A stretch of DNA of 64,000 nt from Shewanella oncorhynchi (GTDB taxonomy: Bacteria > Pseudomonadota > Gammaproteobacteria > Enterobacterales > Shewanellaceae), in the NCBI RefSeq assembly GCF_012584455.1, contig NZ_JABAEB010000008.1, positions 174,778 to 238,777 of the forward strand, given 5' to 3'. Made by a program: the position numbers and the translations under genes. A model generated the notes under the pieces. The model was given only the letters and a program-made list of their open reading frames with translations, was not told the DNA's origin and made no database searches. This document shows, in pieces, positions 1 to 8,296 of this stretch. Within the stretch, counting starts at the first letter, position 1. The number at the start of each line of letters is the position of its first letter.

Positions 1-1
1 T

Positions 2-2329
2 TTTCTTGAGGGATTTGATAACGAGTGGCATGAGCTCCCCACAGGTAATGAAATCACTTTCACCAATATTAATCCTGGTCACTACCAACTGCATGTTCGC
101 CATGGGCTGCAATACAACACTCAAGGTGACTACGCCCTTTCTGTCGATCTTCATGTACAAGCGCCCTTCTATCGAACTCAGTTCGCCTACGCCCTCTACA
201 GCTTGCTCTCTCTATGGCTGTTGGCTTGGATCATTATCTGGCGTAAAAGGAAACGTCAGCAACAGCGCGAATTTGAAACCAGTATCCGCGCCTCAGAGGA
301 GCGACTCAAACTTGCACTTTGGGCCTCTGGCGATGGCATGTGGGACTGGAACATACCAGAAAATCGAGTCTATCGTACCAATATGGATTCTTCAGTCCCC
401 CATTGGAATAGCAGCAATATAGCCCATGAGAGCATGCACTCAGAGGATAGGGAAAGATTCAAATTTGAGCTTAACGAACACCTTCAAGGTCGTTCGCCTT
501 TCTTCGAAGCAGAGTACCGAGTCGAACGCTCCCCCGGTAATTGGGTATGGATTTTAGACCGCGGTAAAGTGGTGGAAAAAGATAGCCTAGATAATCCGAT
601 CCGCATGACAGGGACCAACCGCAACATTACCTCACGCAAACTGATTGAAAACGAGTTGGTACTGTCATCACAAGTGCTCAACAGTATGAACGAAGCCGTT
701 GTAGTGGGAGGATTAAATTATCGAATTCGTTCGGTCAACCCAGCATTTTGTGCCATTACAGGGTACACAGAACGCCAAATAACCGACAGGCATTTCATTC
801 ACTTAGCCTTTAGTCGCCAACAGCGGGAGTTGTTCAATACAATTGAACAACAGCTACTGCGTCACAAACATTGGGTCGGAGAACTGTGGATCCGCAATAA
901 ACAACGTCAGGCCATTTTAGTCTGGCTTGAAATCAACCAAGTGATCGATATCAAAGGCGAAACCAGTCACTTCGTTGCTGTATTTACCGACATCACAGAG
1001 CGGAAAAAAGCCGAAGAAGATCTGCGTTTCCTCGCCAGCTTCGACACATTAACTGGCTTACCGAACCGAACCTTATTTCAAGACAGGCTCAATCACGCGA
1101 TTACTCAAGCGCACAGAGCGAATAATATCGTTGCCTTGCTGTTCTTAGACCTCGACCGCTTTAAACATATCAACGACTCTATGGGTCATCATGTCGGGGA
1201 TTTGTTACTGAAAGCCGTGGCAAGACGACTGCAAAATGCAGTGCGTGATGGCGATACTGTCGCACGCTTAGGTGGCGATGAATTTACTATTATTTTAGAA
1301 GGTGTTGCGAAAACAAAAGCCGCAACCCTGATCTCAGAAAAAGTACTCAGAGCATTCCAAACGCCCTTCCTATTGGACGATAAAACGCTGACCATTTCGA
1401 CCTCAATAGGTATCAGCTTATACCCTAACGATGCGGACAATGCCGACTCACTGATTAAATTTGCCGATACCGCCATGTACCACGCAAAATCATCAGGTCG
1501 AAATAACTTTCAGTTTTATACCTCTAAGTTAAATGAAATCGCCACCCGTCATGTACAACTCGAAAGTGGTTTAAAGGAAGCTATCCAACGCAAAGAACTA
1601 AGCTTGGTTTATCAACCTAAATTCTGTTTACGAGATGGTTCACTCACAGGACTGGAAGCACTTTTACGTTGGTATCACACTGAACTTGGCCCCATTTCCC
1701 CCGTCGAGTTTATTCCACTGGCGGAAGAAACCGGCATCATCACCCAAATTGGCCATTGGGTGATCAACCACGCCTGCCAGCAATTAGCCGAATGGAATAG
1801 CCTAGGATTTAACGGGATCACTATCGCCGTCAACCTATCGGCTCGCCAACTGAAAGCGGACATTATCTCCACCATCGAAGTTGCTTTAGCCGTATCAGGT
1901 CTCCCGGCTCAATCCCTTGAGCTTGAGCTTACTGAATCAATGATCATGGGCAATCCGCAGGAATCGGTCAGCATCCTATCTAAACTCAAGGCCCTAGGAT
2001 TGACCATAGCCGTGGATGATTTTGGTACGGGTTATTCGAGCCTAAGCTATCTCAAACGCTTCCCGATAGACACACTCAAAATCGATCGAGAATTTGTCAG
2101 AGACATCACCAACGATCCCGACGATGCCGCCATCACCAGCGCCATTATTGCCCTCGCTCACAGCTTAGAACTGAATGTCGTCGCCGAAGGCGTAGAGACC
2201 CAAGAACAGCTCAACTTCTTGGCGATGCAGGGTTGCGATCAAGTACAAGGTTTTTTACTGAGTAAACCCTTAAATGCCGAAGATTGTTTAACCTTACTCA
2301 AAAATCAATCTAAGCCACAGCCACTTTGA
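2..2329 (+). CDS. Membrane sensor with PAS-PAS-GGDEF-EAL domains (5' end outside window)
   Basis: This is the C-terminal 775 residues of a larger protein. The frame is open from base 2, so the gene begins before the window. Visible residues 1-55 look like the end of a Y_Y_Y domain, the fold that follows periplasmic beta-propeller sensors. A membrane helix (about 58-82) and a basic stop-transfer segment follow. Next come two PAS regions (about 95-340), then GGDEF (residues 424-428) and EAL (552-554). The RxxD inhibitory site lies five residues before GGDEF. The EAL part keeps NLSARQL, DDFGTGYSSL and EGVET, so both cyclase and phosphodiesterase could be active. Likely role: it senses a periplasmic ligand and adjusts c-di-GMP. 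The ligand is unknown. Confidence 0.9.
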   Translation, partial: FLEGFDNEWHELPTGNEITFTNINPGHYQLHVRHGLQYNTQGDYALSVDLHVQAPFYRTQFAYALYSLLSLWLLAWIIIWRKRKRQQQREFETSIRASEERLKLALWASGDGMWDWNIPENRVYRTNMDSSVPHWNSSNIAHESMHSEDRERFKFELNEHLQGRSPFFEAEYRVERSPGNWVWILDRGKVVEKDSLDNPIRMTGTNRNITSRKLIENELVLSSQVLNSMNEAVVVGGLNYRIRSVNPAFCAITGYTERQITDRHFIHLAFSRQQRELFNTIEQQLLRHKHWVGELWIRNKQRQAILVWLEINQVIDIKGETSHFVAVFTDITERKKAEEDLRFLASFDTLTGLPNRTLFQDRLNHAITQAHRANNIVALLFLDLDRFKHINDSMGHHVGDLLLKAVARRLQNAVRDGDTVARLGGDEFTIILEGVAKTKAATLISEKVLRAFQTPFLLDDKTLTISTSIGISLYPNDADNADSLIKFADTAMYHAKSSGRNNFQFYTSKLNEIATRHVQLESGLKEAIQRKELSLVYQPKFCLRDGSLTGLEALLRWYHTELGPISPVEFIPLAEETGIITQIGHWVINHACQQLAEWNSLGFNGITIAVNLSARQLKADIISTIEVALAVSGLPAQSLELELTESMIMGNPQESVSILSKLKALGLTIAVDDFGTGYSSLSYLKRFPIDTLKIDREFVRDITNDPDDAAITSAIIALAHSLELNVVAEGVETQEQLNFLAMQGCDQVQGFLLSKPLNAEDCLTLLKNQSKPQPL

Positions 2330-2373
2330 TTTAAGGCGAAGTCTACAAATGTCATCGCAAAATTCAGCCAATA

Positions 2374-2395
2374 AAAAAGGCTCCTAGGAGCCTTT
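2374..2395. terminator. Bidirectional terminator between the GGDEF/EAL gene and ilvE
   Basis: A short palindrome (GGCTCCTAGGAGCC) is flanked by an A-run on the left and a T-run on the right. It lies between two converging genes, so it can end both transcripts. Confidence 0.7.
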
Positions 2396-2414
2396 AAACA
2401 TCACCACAAATTCC

Positions 2415-3506
2415 TTACTTTGCTAAACGTTCAACACGCTTAACCCAACCTTCAGGACCTTTAATATGGCCCTTTTGGATTTCGGTATACAGTTTATAGA
2501 TGCGCTGAACATGCTCGCCCACTTCACCATTACCGACAGTGACAACATGGCCATCTTCAAAAATGTAGGAGCCTACAGCAGAAACCACGGCCGCCGTCCC
2601 AAAACCACCAGCCTCGACAATTTCACCAGATTCAATATCAGCGATAAATTTATCAAGCATGACAGTCTCTTGGCGCACTTCACAACCGAGCATATCTCCC
2701 AATTCCATAATAGATTGCGAGGTGATCGACTTCAAAATAGTATCTGTGAAGGTTGGAATAATCACAGTGCCATCTTTCAGAATGTGGAAATGATTCATCG
2801 CGCCCGCTTCTTCAATCTGTTGATTGGTTGAATCGAGATATAACACTTGCGATGCACCAAAGGCTGCCGCCGCTTTACCCGCACGCAACGAAGCCGCATA
2901 GTTACCCGCAGCTTTTGAGGCGCCAGTGCCACCCGATACTGCACGATGGAAAGTTTTGCTGATCAGCAAGCGTATGCCTTTGTTCACGCCAGCCGCGTAA
3001 TAAGCGCCACTTGGGCTTAACACGACACAGAAGGTATAACGCGAACTTGGGCTCACAGAGAGGCGGTCTTCGGTCGCAAAAATAAAAGGACGAATATACA
3101 GACACGCGCCTTCTTGCATCGGGAACCACAGGCGATCGACATCAATCAACGCATTGATCGCATCCATCTGCATTTGTTCATCGATATTAGGAATACAAAC
3201 GATATCGGCGGAGCGATTCATCCGCTCGGCATTCTTATTAATGCGGAAAGTATAAATCTCGCCATCTTCGTGCATAAAGGCTTTCGCGCCTTCGAAGATC
3301 GACTGGCCATAATGCAACGCCATTGCACCCGGTGCCATTTCAAATGGTCCATAAGGAACGATGCGCGGATCGCACCATTGTCCATCATGATAATCCATCA
3401 AAAACATATGATCGGTTCTGAGTCTACCAAAGCCCACATTCCCCTCGGGCTTGAATTGCTCAGTACGGCGCTCGGACGCAGGTTTTAAATTGTAGGTTAT
3501 TTCCAT
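2415..3506 (-). CDS. ilvE: Branched-chain amino acid aminotransferase
   Basis: The 363-residue protein is a fold-type IV PLP aminotransferase that makes Leu, Ile and Val from their 2-oxo acids with glutamate as amino donor, in the cytosol. Its length and the SGGTGASKAAGNYAASL stretch (PLP-lysine region) match the longer BCAT type rather than the roughly 309-residue E. coli IlvE. Further class IV signatures are EEAGAMNHF and the glycine-rich GGFGTAAVVSAVG. It stands alone, converging on the sensor gene, with no leader-peptide attenuator visible upstream. Confidence 0.93.
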   Translation of the reverse strand: MEITYNLKPASERRTEQFKPEGNVGFGRLRTDHMFLMDYHDGQWCDPRIVPYGPFEMAPGAMALHYGQSIFEGAKAFMHEDGEIYTFRINKNAERMNRSADIVCIPNIDEQMQMDAINALIDVDRLWFPMQEGACLYIRPFIFATEDRLSVSPSSRYTFCVVLSPSGAYYAAGVNKGIRLLISKTFHRAVSGGTGASKAAGNYAASLRAGKAAAAFGASQVLYLDSTNQQIEEAGAMNHFHILKDGTVIIPTFTDTILKSITSQSIMELGDMLGCEVRQETVMLDKFIADIESGEIVEAGGFGTAAVVSAVGSYIFEDGHVVTVGNGEVGEHVQRIYKLYTEIQKGHIKGPEGWVKRVERLAK

Positions 3507-3724
3507 CGCATACCACCTTGATTACTGAACAAGCAGACTAGGGAGCGACAGGAATAAAGTCAAGAGGGGCGCGCATATCTAAAGGTCTAAGCAAATAAAA
3601 AACTCGCTAACACGCTTGGTTCAACTTTTCACACGGCCTCAGAGACAGGATAAAACAATCCACAATAATGCCAATGGCAAGTATTTTTGCCACAATAGGG
3701 TCGAACTCCCAATGAGATGATCCA

Positions 3725-3997
3725 ATGTCAGATTATAAAATGATCCCCTGCGCCCACTACGACTATCTCGAACTCGCCTGTCTGCGTGGTTATCAACTCA
3801 ACATTGAGCTTATTGATGGCACCCAATGCCAAGGTAAAGCTATCACCACGCAGACAAGAGCCGACAAAACTGAGTGGCTTATCATCCAACTGCAACAAAC
3901 TAAACAATCCCTTAGACTCGACCATATCGCCGCCATCACCCCCCTCGAGCCTAATGCTGAATTTAGCCGAGTACTCATTGCGGCCAAGCAACCCTAG
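3725..3997 (+). CDS. rof: Rho-binding antiterminator Rof (YaeO family)
   Basis: The 90-residue protein begins with the Rof signature IPCAHYDYLELACLRGY-like segment (residues 7-23), followed by a small Sm-like beta barrel ending in LRLDHIAAITPLE. In E. coli Rof binds the primary RNA site of Rho and blocks termination. The length matches the family (about 84-90 residues). The next gene starts 13 bases downstream on the same strand, so the two are probably cotranscribed. Confidence 0.85.
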   Translation: MSDYKMIPCAHYDYLELACLRGYQLNIELIDGTQCQGKAITTQTRADKTEWLIIQLQQTKQSLRLDHIAAITPLEPNAEFSRVLIAAKQP

Positions 3998-4010
3998 CAA
4001 AGGATATAAC

Positions 4011-4352
4011 ATGGCAACTATGATTTTATCGGTTGAAATCGGTCACTGGATCGGTGGGCATAACGGCCAATACCCCCATCTCATTGAATTTGATATGGCG
4101 CATCTGGATAGACCCTTTCAGGTCAGCGAAGGTTGGGGGCATGGTTTAGGAGGCTTCGCTTACTCACTCGCACAATTTGTCGAAACGCCTTATTTCCTCA
4201 AACTCAAAACCGAGGCTCCTTGGGCGTTTGCCATTATCGAACAAGGCCTAGCCCAACAAGATATTGAGACTATCGCCACCGCACTCTCAGAACAATATGG
4301 GGATCATCCGCCGCTTGTCCCTGCACATTTAATGGAATACTTATTAGGTTAA
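4011..4352 (+). CDS. Conserved small protein of unknown function
   Basis: The 113-residue soluble protein is not recognised. The open frame extends upstream into rof, but the ATG at 4011 has an AGGA ribosome site ten bases before it, and the upstream part would overlap rof almost entirely, so 4011 is the start. It is rich in His, Gly and aromatic residues in its first half (GHWIGGHNGQ, GWGHGLGGFA), with an acidic helical second half. There is no signal peptide or membrane segment. It appears to share a transcript with rof; no function can be assigned. Confidence 0.7.
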   Translation: MATMILSVEIGHWIGGHNGQYPHLIEFDMAHLDRPFQVSEGWGHGLGGFAYSLAQFVETPYFLKLKTEAPWAFAIIEQGLAQQDIETIATALSEQYGDHPPLVPAHLMEYLLG

Positions 4353-4431
4353 AGCTAAAGGGTTTTGTTAGAAGAGAGTGGACCTGCTGAACAATACAGG
4401 CTTAGTTAGCGAGGTGTATTGCGGAAAAGCT

Positions 4432-4455
4432 TCACCGAGTCATGACACTCGGTGA
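4432..4455. repeat. Inverted repeat downstream of the small unknown gene
   Basis: A 9-base perfect inverted repeat (TCACCGAGT / ACTCGGTGA) has a six-base loop. It lies between two converging genes but has no T-run, so it is either a weak terminator or an RNA-stabilising hairpin. Confidence 0.45.
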
Positions 4456-4514
4456 CAGGATTCGAAATAGGGATCGAAACAGGCTTCTTAACGGGACGAA
4501 AAATAGCTTAGCGC

Positions 4515-4868
4515 TTAAACCGCAACCGCCGCAATCACAGAAACTTCAACCAAATATTCTGGCTCGGCAATAGCGGCTTGCACACAAGCGCGGGCTGGCG
4601 CATGGCCTTTAGGCACCCAAGCATCCCATACCGCATTCATCGCATCATAATCACCCATATCTTTCAGATAAATAGTCACTGACAGTAAATGCTCACGCGA
4701 ACTCCCCGCCTGCGCTAACAAGGTATCGACCTCCTCAAGCATAGTGACAGTTTGCTCGGTGATGCCTTGATACTTGTCCTTCGCCACTTGACCACACAGA
4801 TACACAGTACCTTGGTGGATCACTATACTGCTCATGCGGGTACCGACATCTACACGGGTAATACTCAT
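4515..4868 (-). CDS. RidA/YoaB-family protein
   Basis: The 117-residue protein belongs to the RidA (YjgF/YER057c) superfamily. Members form trimers and hydrolyse reactive enamine/imine intermediates. The conserved C-terminal arginine segment is seen as [19 protein letters not shown]. The sequence looks closer to the YoaB or Rid2-like groups than to canonical RidA. It lies 81 bases downstream of the NhaC-type antiporter gene on the same strand and is likely its cotranscribed partner. The substrate is not known. Confidence 0.85.
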   Translation of the reverse strand: MSITRVDVGTRMSSIVIHQGTVYLCGQVAKDKYQGITEQTVTMLEEVDTLLAQAGSSREHLLSVTIYLKDMGDYDAMNAVWDAWVPKGHAPARACVQAAIAEPEYLVEVSVIAAVAV

Positions 4869-4949
4869 ATTGATAATCTCTTAAATCAGATGCACTTAAA
4901 TAAATGGCTCAGCAAGAACCGAATCGGCCATTTTAGCGATAAACTGGCT

Positions 4950-6443
4950 TTATGTCTGCGCCACGAATCTGGGCAAAGGTGAATAAAAACGTGCCATCAA
5001 GACAAATAATCCTAGACTACAGCTCACCACGGCCAGCCACACTAACGGCGTCGCCACGGCAAAATTGACTAATTGAAATCCGACTAATGCTGCGCATGCC
5101 GCGATCAAAGCAAAGGGCAACTGAGTCACCACATGGTCATGGGGAGCGCAACCTGAGCTGGTCGCACTGAGCACGCTGGTATCTGAAATGGGCGAGCAGT
5201 GATCGCCAAAAACCGACCCCGCCATCACAGCGCTCAGTACAGGTAACAACAAATGAGGATCTAAGTTATGGGCAATCTCTGCGCCAATCGGGATCATAAT
5301 TGCAAATGTTCCCCAACTTGAACCCGTCGCAAAAGCCATTATCGCGCAGAGTAAAAACATTCCCGCTACCAGCAGGTGCGGGGAAAGATAAGCCTTAGCC
5401 CAAGCAGCCAACAATTTAGCGACGCCAAGATCTTGGATCACAGCGCCAATCATCCAAGTGCAGAGTAAAATCGCAATGGCGAAGGCGATCATGCGAACTC
5501 CGTAGCTCAAATCCCCCACTAACGCCGTTAAACGTCGCCCAGACAAGCATAACATGGCAAGAGTGACTAAGGTTGCCAACAAACAAGCATCGCGCATAGA
5601 AGCGCCAATATCAGCCTTAGCAAGCCAAAGTGACACATCCCAAGAAGAGACCTGCTGAGCCCCAGACCACAAAGTTAATCCCACTGAAGCAGACAGCAGA
5701 GTCAGCATAGGGATTGCGAGCAGCCAAGGATTTCCCTTAACCTCGACCGTATTGGAGGATTCCACAGCAGTAACAGCAACAAAAGAGTGAAAACCTACGC
5801 CATACCAAGCGACGAGTACGGACAAGCCTAAGGTCACTATGGCGTAAAAGTTAAATAAGGCCACCTCAATAAAGGCTTCCAGCGGCGACACGGGCAAAAA
5901 GCTGATCCCCGCGATAAGCGCCATCACATAGGGGCCCCAACTGGAGAAAGGCAATAGCGCACATAAAGGCGAAGCATTGGAATCAACTAAATAGGCGAGC
6001 TGCTCATGGCGAATACCATAACGCTGGCTGAGCGGCTGACACACATGGCCGACAGCAAGACAACTGAAAATCCCATCGATAAACACTAACCAACCGAGAA
6101 ATACGACCCCAAGACGCGCCTGACGTTCAGTACGAATACGGCTATACAGCCAATCACCAAACTGCCCCACGGCACCGCCACGTGCTAACAATTGCGTCAT
6201 GCTACCGAGCAATAACATGGCGAACAGCACATTGAGATGCCACGCTTGCCAAACACCTTGGGCATAAAATTGTTTTACACCGATATCAAGCAAATACAAC
6301 CCAGTTTGCAGAGGATCAAATTGGGCGATTAATAGGGCACCAGAGACAATACCTACACCTAACGCCACCAGCGTGCGGCGTAAAAATAGCGCTAAAGTTA
6401 AGGTCAACAGTAGCGGGAGTATGGCGAGCAAACTAGGCGACAT
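4950..6443 (-). CDS. NhaC-family Na+/H+ antiporter
   Basis: The 497-residue inner-membrane protein has about a dozen hydrophobic segments. The NhaC-family signatures are visible: the conserved WGTFAIMIPIGAEIA stretch and the motif around GDHCSPISDTSVLSATSSG, where polar residues form the ion path. It probably exchanges external protons for sodium, but related members move organic ions, so the substrate is inferred. The gene starts the nhaC-ridA unit; the upstream gap of about 180 bases faces the divergent zapB. Confidence 0.85.
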   Translation of the reverse strand: MSPSLLAILPLLLTLTLALFLRRTLVALGVGIVSGALLIAQFDPLQTGLYLLDIGVKQFYAQGVWQAWHLNVLFAMLLLGSMTQLLARGGAVGQFGDWLYSRIRTERQARLGVVFLGWLVFIDGIFSCLAVGHVCQPLSQRYGIRHEQLAYLVDSNASPLCALLPFSSWGPYVMALIAGISFLPVSPLEAFIEVALFNFYAIVTLGLSVLVAWYGVGFHSFVAVTAVESSNTVEVKGNPWLLAIPMLTLLSASVGLTLWSGAQQVSSWDVSLWLAKADIGASMRDACLLATLVTLAMLCLSGRRLTALVGDLSYGVRMIAFAIAILLCTWMIGAVIQDLGVAKLLAAWAKAYLSPHLLVAGMFLLCAIMAFATGSSWGTFAIMIPIGAEIAHNLDPHLLLPVLSAVMAGSVFGDHCSPISDTSVLSATSSGCAPHDHVVTQLPFALIAACAALVGFQLVNFAVATPLVWLAVVSCSLGLFVLMARFYSPLPRFVAQT

Positions 6444-6622
6444 GGACCATTCCGATAAAAAATAAAACCAAGAATACTAACGAGTTAATAACAAATGCAA
6501 AAAAACTTAATTTAGAACCCAGTAATAGGGTGTTTTTTAACCAAACGGCAAGAATCGCTATTCCTTAAGTTCTAGGCACTGCTAGAATCACAGTCCCATC
6601 CAGAAACCATAGGACTCTCCAG

Positions 6623-6844
6623 ATGAGCCTTGAATTACTGTCCAAACTGGAAACCAAAATCCAGGCTGCACTCGAAACTATCGAGCTTCTAAAAATGGAG
6701 CTTGAAGAAGAGAAGCAAAAAGCGTCTACGCTGAGTGAGCACAATCAACAATTGAATGCGCAAAACCAGCAACTACAAGAAGAACTCACTTCTTGGAACG
6801 AAAAAGTGACTGGCCTTGTTGGCTTGTTAAACAGCGAAATCTAA
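6623..6844 (+). CDS. zapB: Cell division protein ZapB
   Basis: The 73-residue protein is almost entirely one coiled coil, rich in Leu, Glu and Gln, with the C-terminal [12 protein letters not shown] segment typical of ZapB. ZapB forms filaments that join the Z ring through ZapA and link it to MatP at the chromosome terminus. Length and start (SD AGGACTCTCC upstream) fit the family. Its stop codon overlaps the ytfK stop codon on the other strand by four bases. Confidence 0.92.
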
Positions 6845-7053
6845 ACTGCATTAGTTTGATGATGCTGCGCTTCGATCAGTTCGTTCAATTCTAAAATAGC
6901 CTGCTTCACTTTTGGCAGGCTTTTTCTTGGCAGTAAAAACCGTCCCTTCTCAAATTCCAATCGTCCTAAATCTTTAACCCAAATAACACCAGTGAGAAAA
7001 ATACGCGCGTGCTTAACGATAAGCTTAGGTGCGTAGACAGGAAAAACTCTCAT
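6841..7053 (-). CDS. ytfK: YtfK-like DUF1107 protein
   Basis: The 70-residue protein matches E. coli YtfK (DUF1107): it starts MRVFPVYAP, then keeps the [17 protein letters not shown] core. In E. coli YtfK binds SpoT and favours (p)ppGpp accumulation under phosphate or fatty-acid limitation; the same role here is inferred. The start at 7053 is chosen over the in-frame ATG at 7071 because it has an AGGTGG ribosome site five bases upstream and matches the family N-terminus. The coding sequence contains the zapB terminator on its opposite strand. Confidence 0.85.
6898..6926 (+). terminator. Intrinsic terminator of zapB, inside ytfK
   Basis: The stem AGCCTGC / GCAGGCT (6898-6904 and 6915-6921) is followed by TTTTTC on the plus strand. 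It lies 54 bases after the zapB stop and wholly within the ytfK coding region on the minus strand. Confidence 0.75.
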
Positions 7054-7280
7054 ATGACCACCTACAAGCATTCTTGTTGTTATTGATTACAGTTGTTTGA
7101 CAGAAGCTTTGCCACTTGAGTTTCATCGTTAGAGTGGTATTTTTTATCTTTTATCGCCAAAAATACTTAATCGTTTGATTTAGTTAAACTATGAATATGT
7201 CACCCTGTGAGCAAAAAAAGAAGATCGCCATAATAATGTCACTTGCCAATTTTTTGACACTCTGCTAAATTATTAGCGTT

Positions 7281-7348
7281 ACTCAGGGTAAAAATGAGTC
7301 CTCTGGCTCAAGTCCGTACTTTCTTTTACAAGAAGTACGGTTTTTTTT
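7281..7348 (+). ncRNA. Candidate small RNA upstream of the dsbA 3' end
   Basis: In a 505-base gap without genes (7054-7558) the plus strand carries a hairpin ACTCA / TGAGT (7281-7299), a single-stranded linker, and a strong terminator hairpin (CCGTACTT...AAGTACGG, 7314-7340) followed by eight T. A possible promoter, TTGCCA-17-TAAATT, covers 7243-7271. No open reading frame fits between promoter and terminator. The architecture fits a short Hfq-type regulatory RNA, but promoter quality is modest and no known family is recognised. Confidence 0.35.
7314..7348 (+). terminator. Strong intrinsic terminator
   Basis: A stem of about 11 base pairs, with one bulged T, is followed by TTTTTTTT at 7341-7348 on the plus strand. 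No protein gene upstream on this strand needs it, which is the main argument for a small RNA. Confidence 0.8.
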
Positions 7349-7469
7349 GCCCATTTTTTGCCTCGTCTTTATTCCATAAGTTCAAACGACTAGCCTACAG
7401 AGGCCTAACTCAGTACGTTAAACTCCCTATCAAAGCTTTATTTGCCTTGTTGTTGCCAACCCCCCAATA

Positions 7470-7493
7470 AAAAAGAGCCCTTAGGCTCTCTTT
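7470..7493 (-). terminator. Terminator of dsbA
   Basis: The hairpin GAGCC / GGCTC with a short loop is followed on the minus strand by a run of six T. It lies about 66 bases past the dsbA stop. Confidence 0.75.
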
Positions 7494-7558
7494 AACATGC
7501 AATCGATACAACATTATCATCCGCTCATATGACAGCAGTGCGGGTAACGCCTATCGAA

Positions 7559-8167
7559 CTATTTTTTTGCTAGGTAGAAAGCAATTTCTAACAGCTCGTC
7601 GTAGGATTTGATTGCCCCTGTTTCAACACGGTACTTACCGTTAACAACCAGAGCAGGTACACCCGTCAGCTTAGCGTTTTCAGTATCACGCTTCATCTTT
7701 GCCATTTGCGCCTTTACCATGAAAGACTCTGCGGCCGCATCGAAGGTTTTACCATCGACACCGTTAGCAATAAACACAGCACGAACATCATCGCGATTAG
7801 TAAAATGCTGTTTCTTCTCATGAATAGCAGAGAATAACGCCGCATCCATTTTCTCATCGACGTTTAACTGATGTGCGACTGCAAATGCGCGTGACATTTC
7901 AACCCCCATCTCTTTGCCGATAAAATCAACGTGTGCTTGGTTAAACGCAACGCCTTCTGGCTTATCGGTGAGAATTTTTGGCACTACGGTTTTAGAGAAA
8001 GTAAAACAATGCGGACAATAGAAAGAGAAAAACTCAGTAATCTCAGGCTTCGCTGTTGCTGGGCCATCGTTAATCACTGTGTAATGCACACCTTCTTGGT
8101 ATTCCACAGCCGATACTGCCAGTGGCGCCAGTAACAGAGCCGCGGCCATGAGTAATACTTTTTTCAT
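7559..8167 (-). CDS. dsbA: Periplasmic thiol:disulfide oxidoreductase DsbA
   Basis: The 202-residue precursor has a signal peptide (cut near residue 20, after AVSA). The mature protein has a thioredoxin fold with the CPHC active site at residues 51-54 and the cis-proline loop TGVPALVVNG. DsbA oxidises cysteine pairs in newly exported proteins and is itself re-oxidised by DsbB. The length is close to E. coli DsbA (208). It follows srkA by 129 bases, the same order as in E. coli where srkA and dsbA are cotranscribed. Confidence 0.95.
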   Translation of the reverse strand: MKKVLLMAAALLLAPLAVSAVEYQEGVHYTVINDGPATAKPEITEFFSFYCPHCFTFSKTVVPKILTDKPEGVAFNQAHVDFIGKEMGVEMSRAFAVAHQLNVDEKMDAALFSAIHEKKQHFTNRDDVRAVFIANGVDGKTFDAAAESFMVKAQMAKMKRDTENAKLTGVPALVVNGKYRVETGAIKSYDELLEIAFYLAKK

Positions 8168-8296
8168 GAAAATTCCTTAAATCATTTTGATAAATTGGCT
8201 GGAGACTAACATATTCCATTTTTTGAGTGTAACTCAAGCTTAAGAGTTCAATCTAATGTCACAAGATACGTCTGTGAAATCATATTTTGCTCAATG

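Noticed and set aside
6..422. Plus-strand 138-residue reading frame at the left edge
   Set aside because: It overlaps the sensor gene, whose own frame is open from base 2 and encodes a recognisable Y_Y_Y end and membrane helix.
3786..4010. Upstream extension of the small gene at 4011
   Set aside because: It would overlap rof almost completely; the ATG at 4011 has its own ribosome site.
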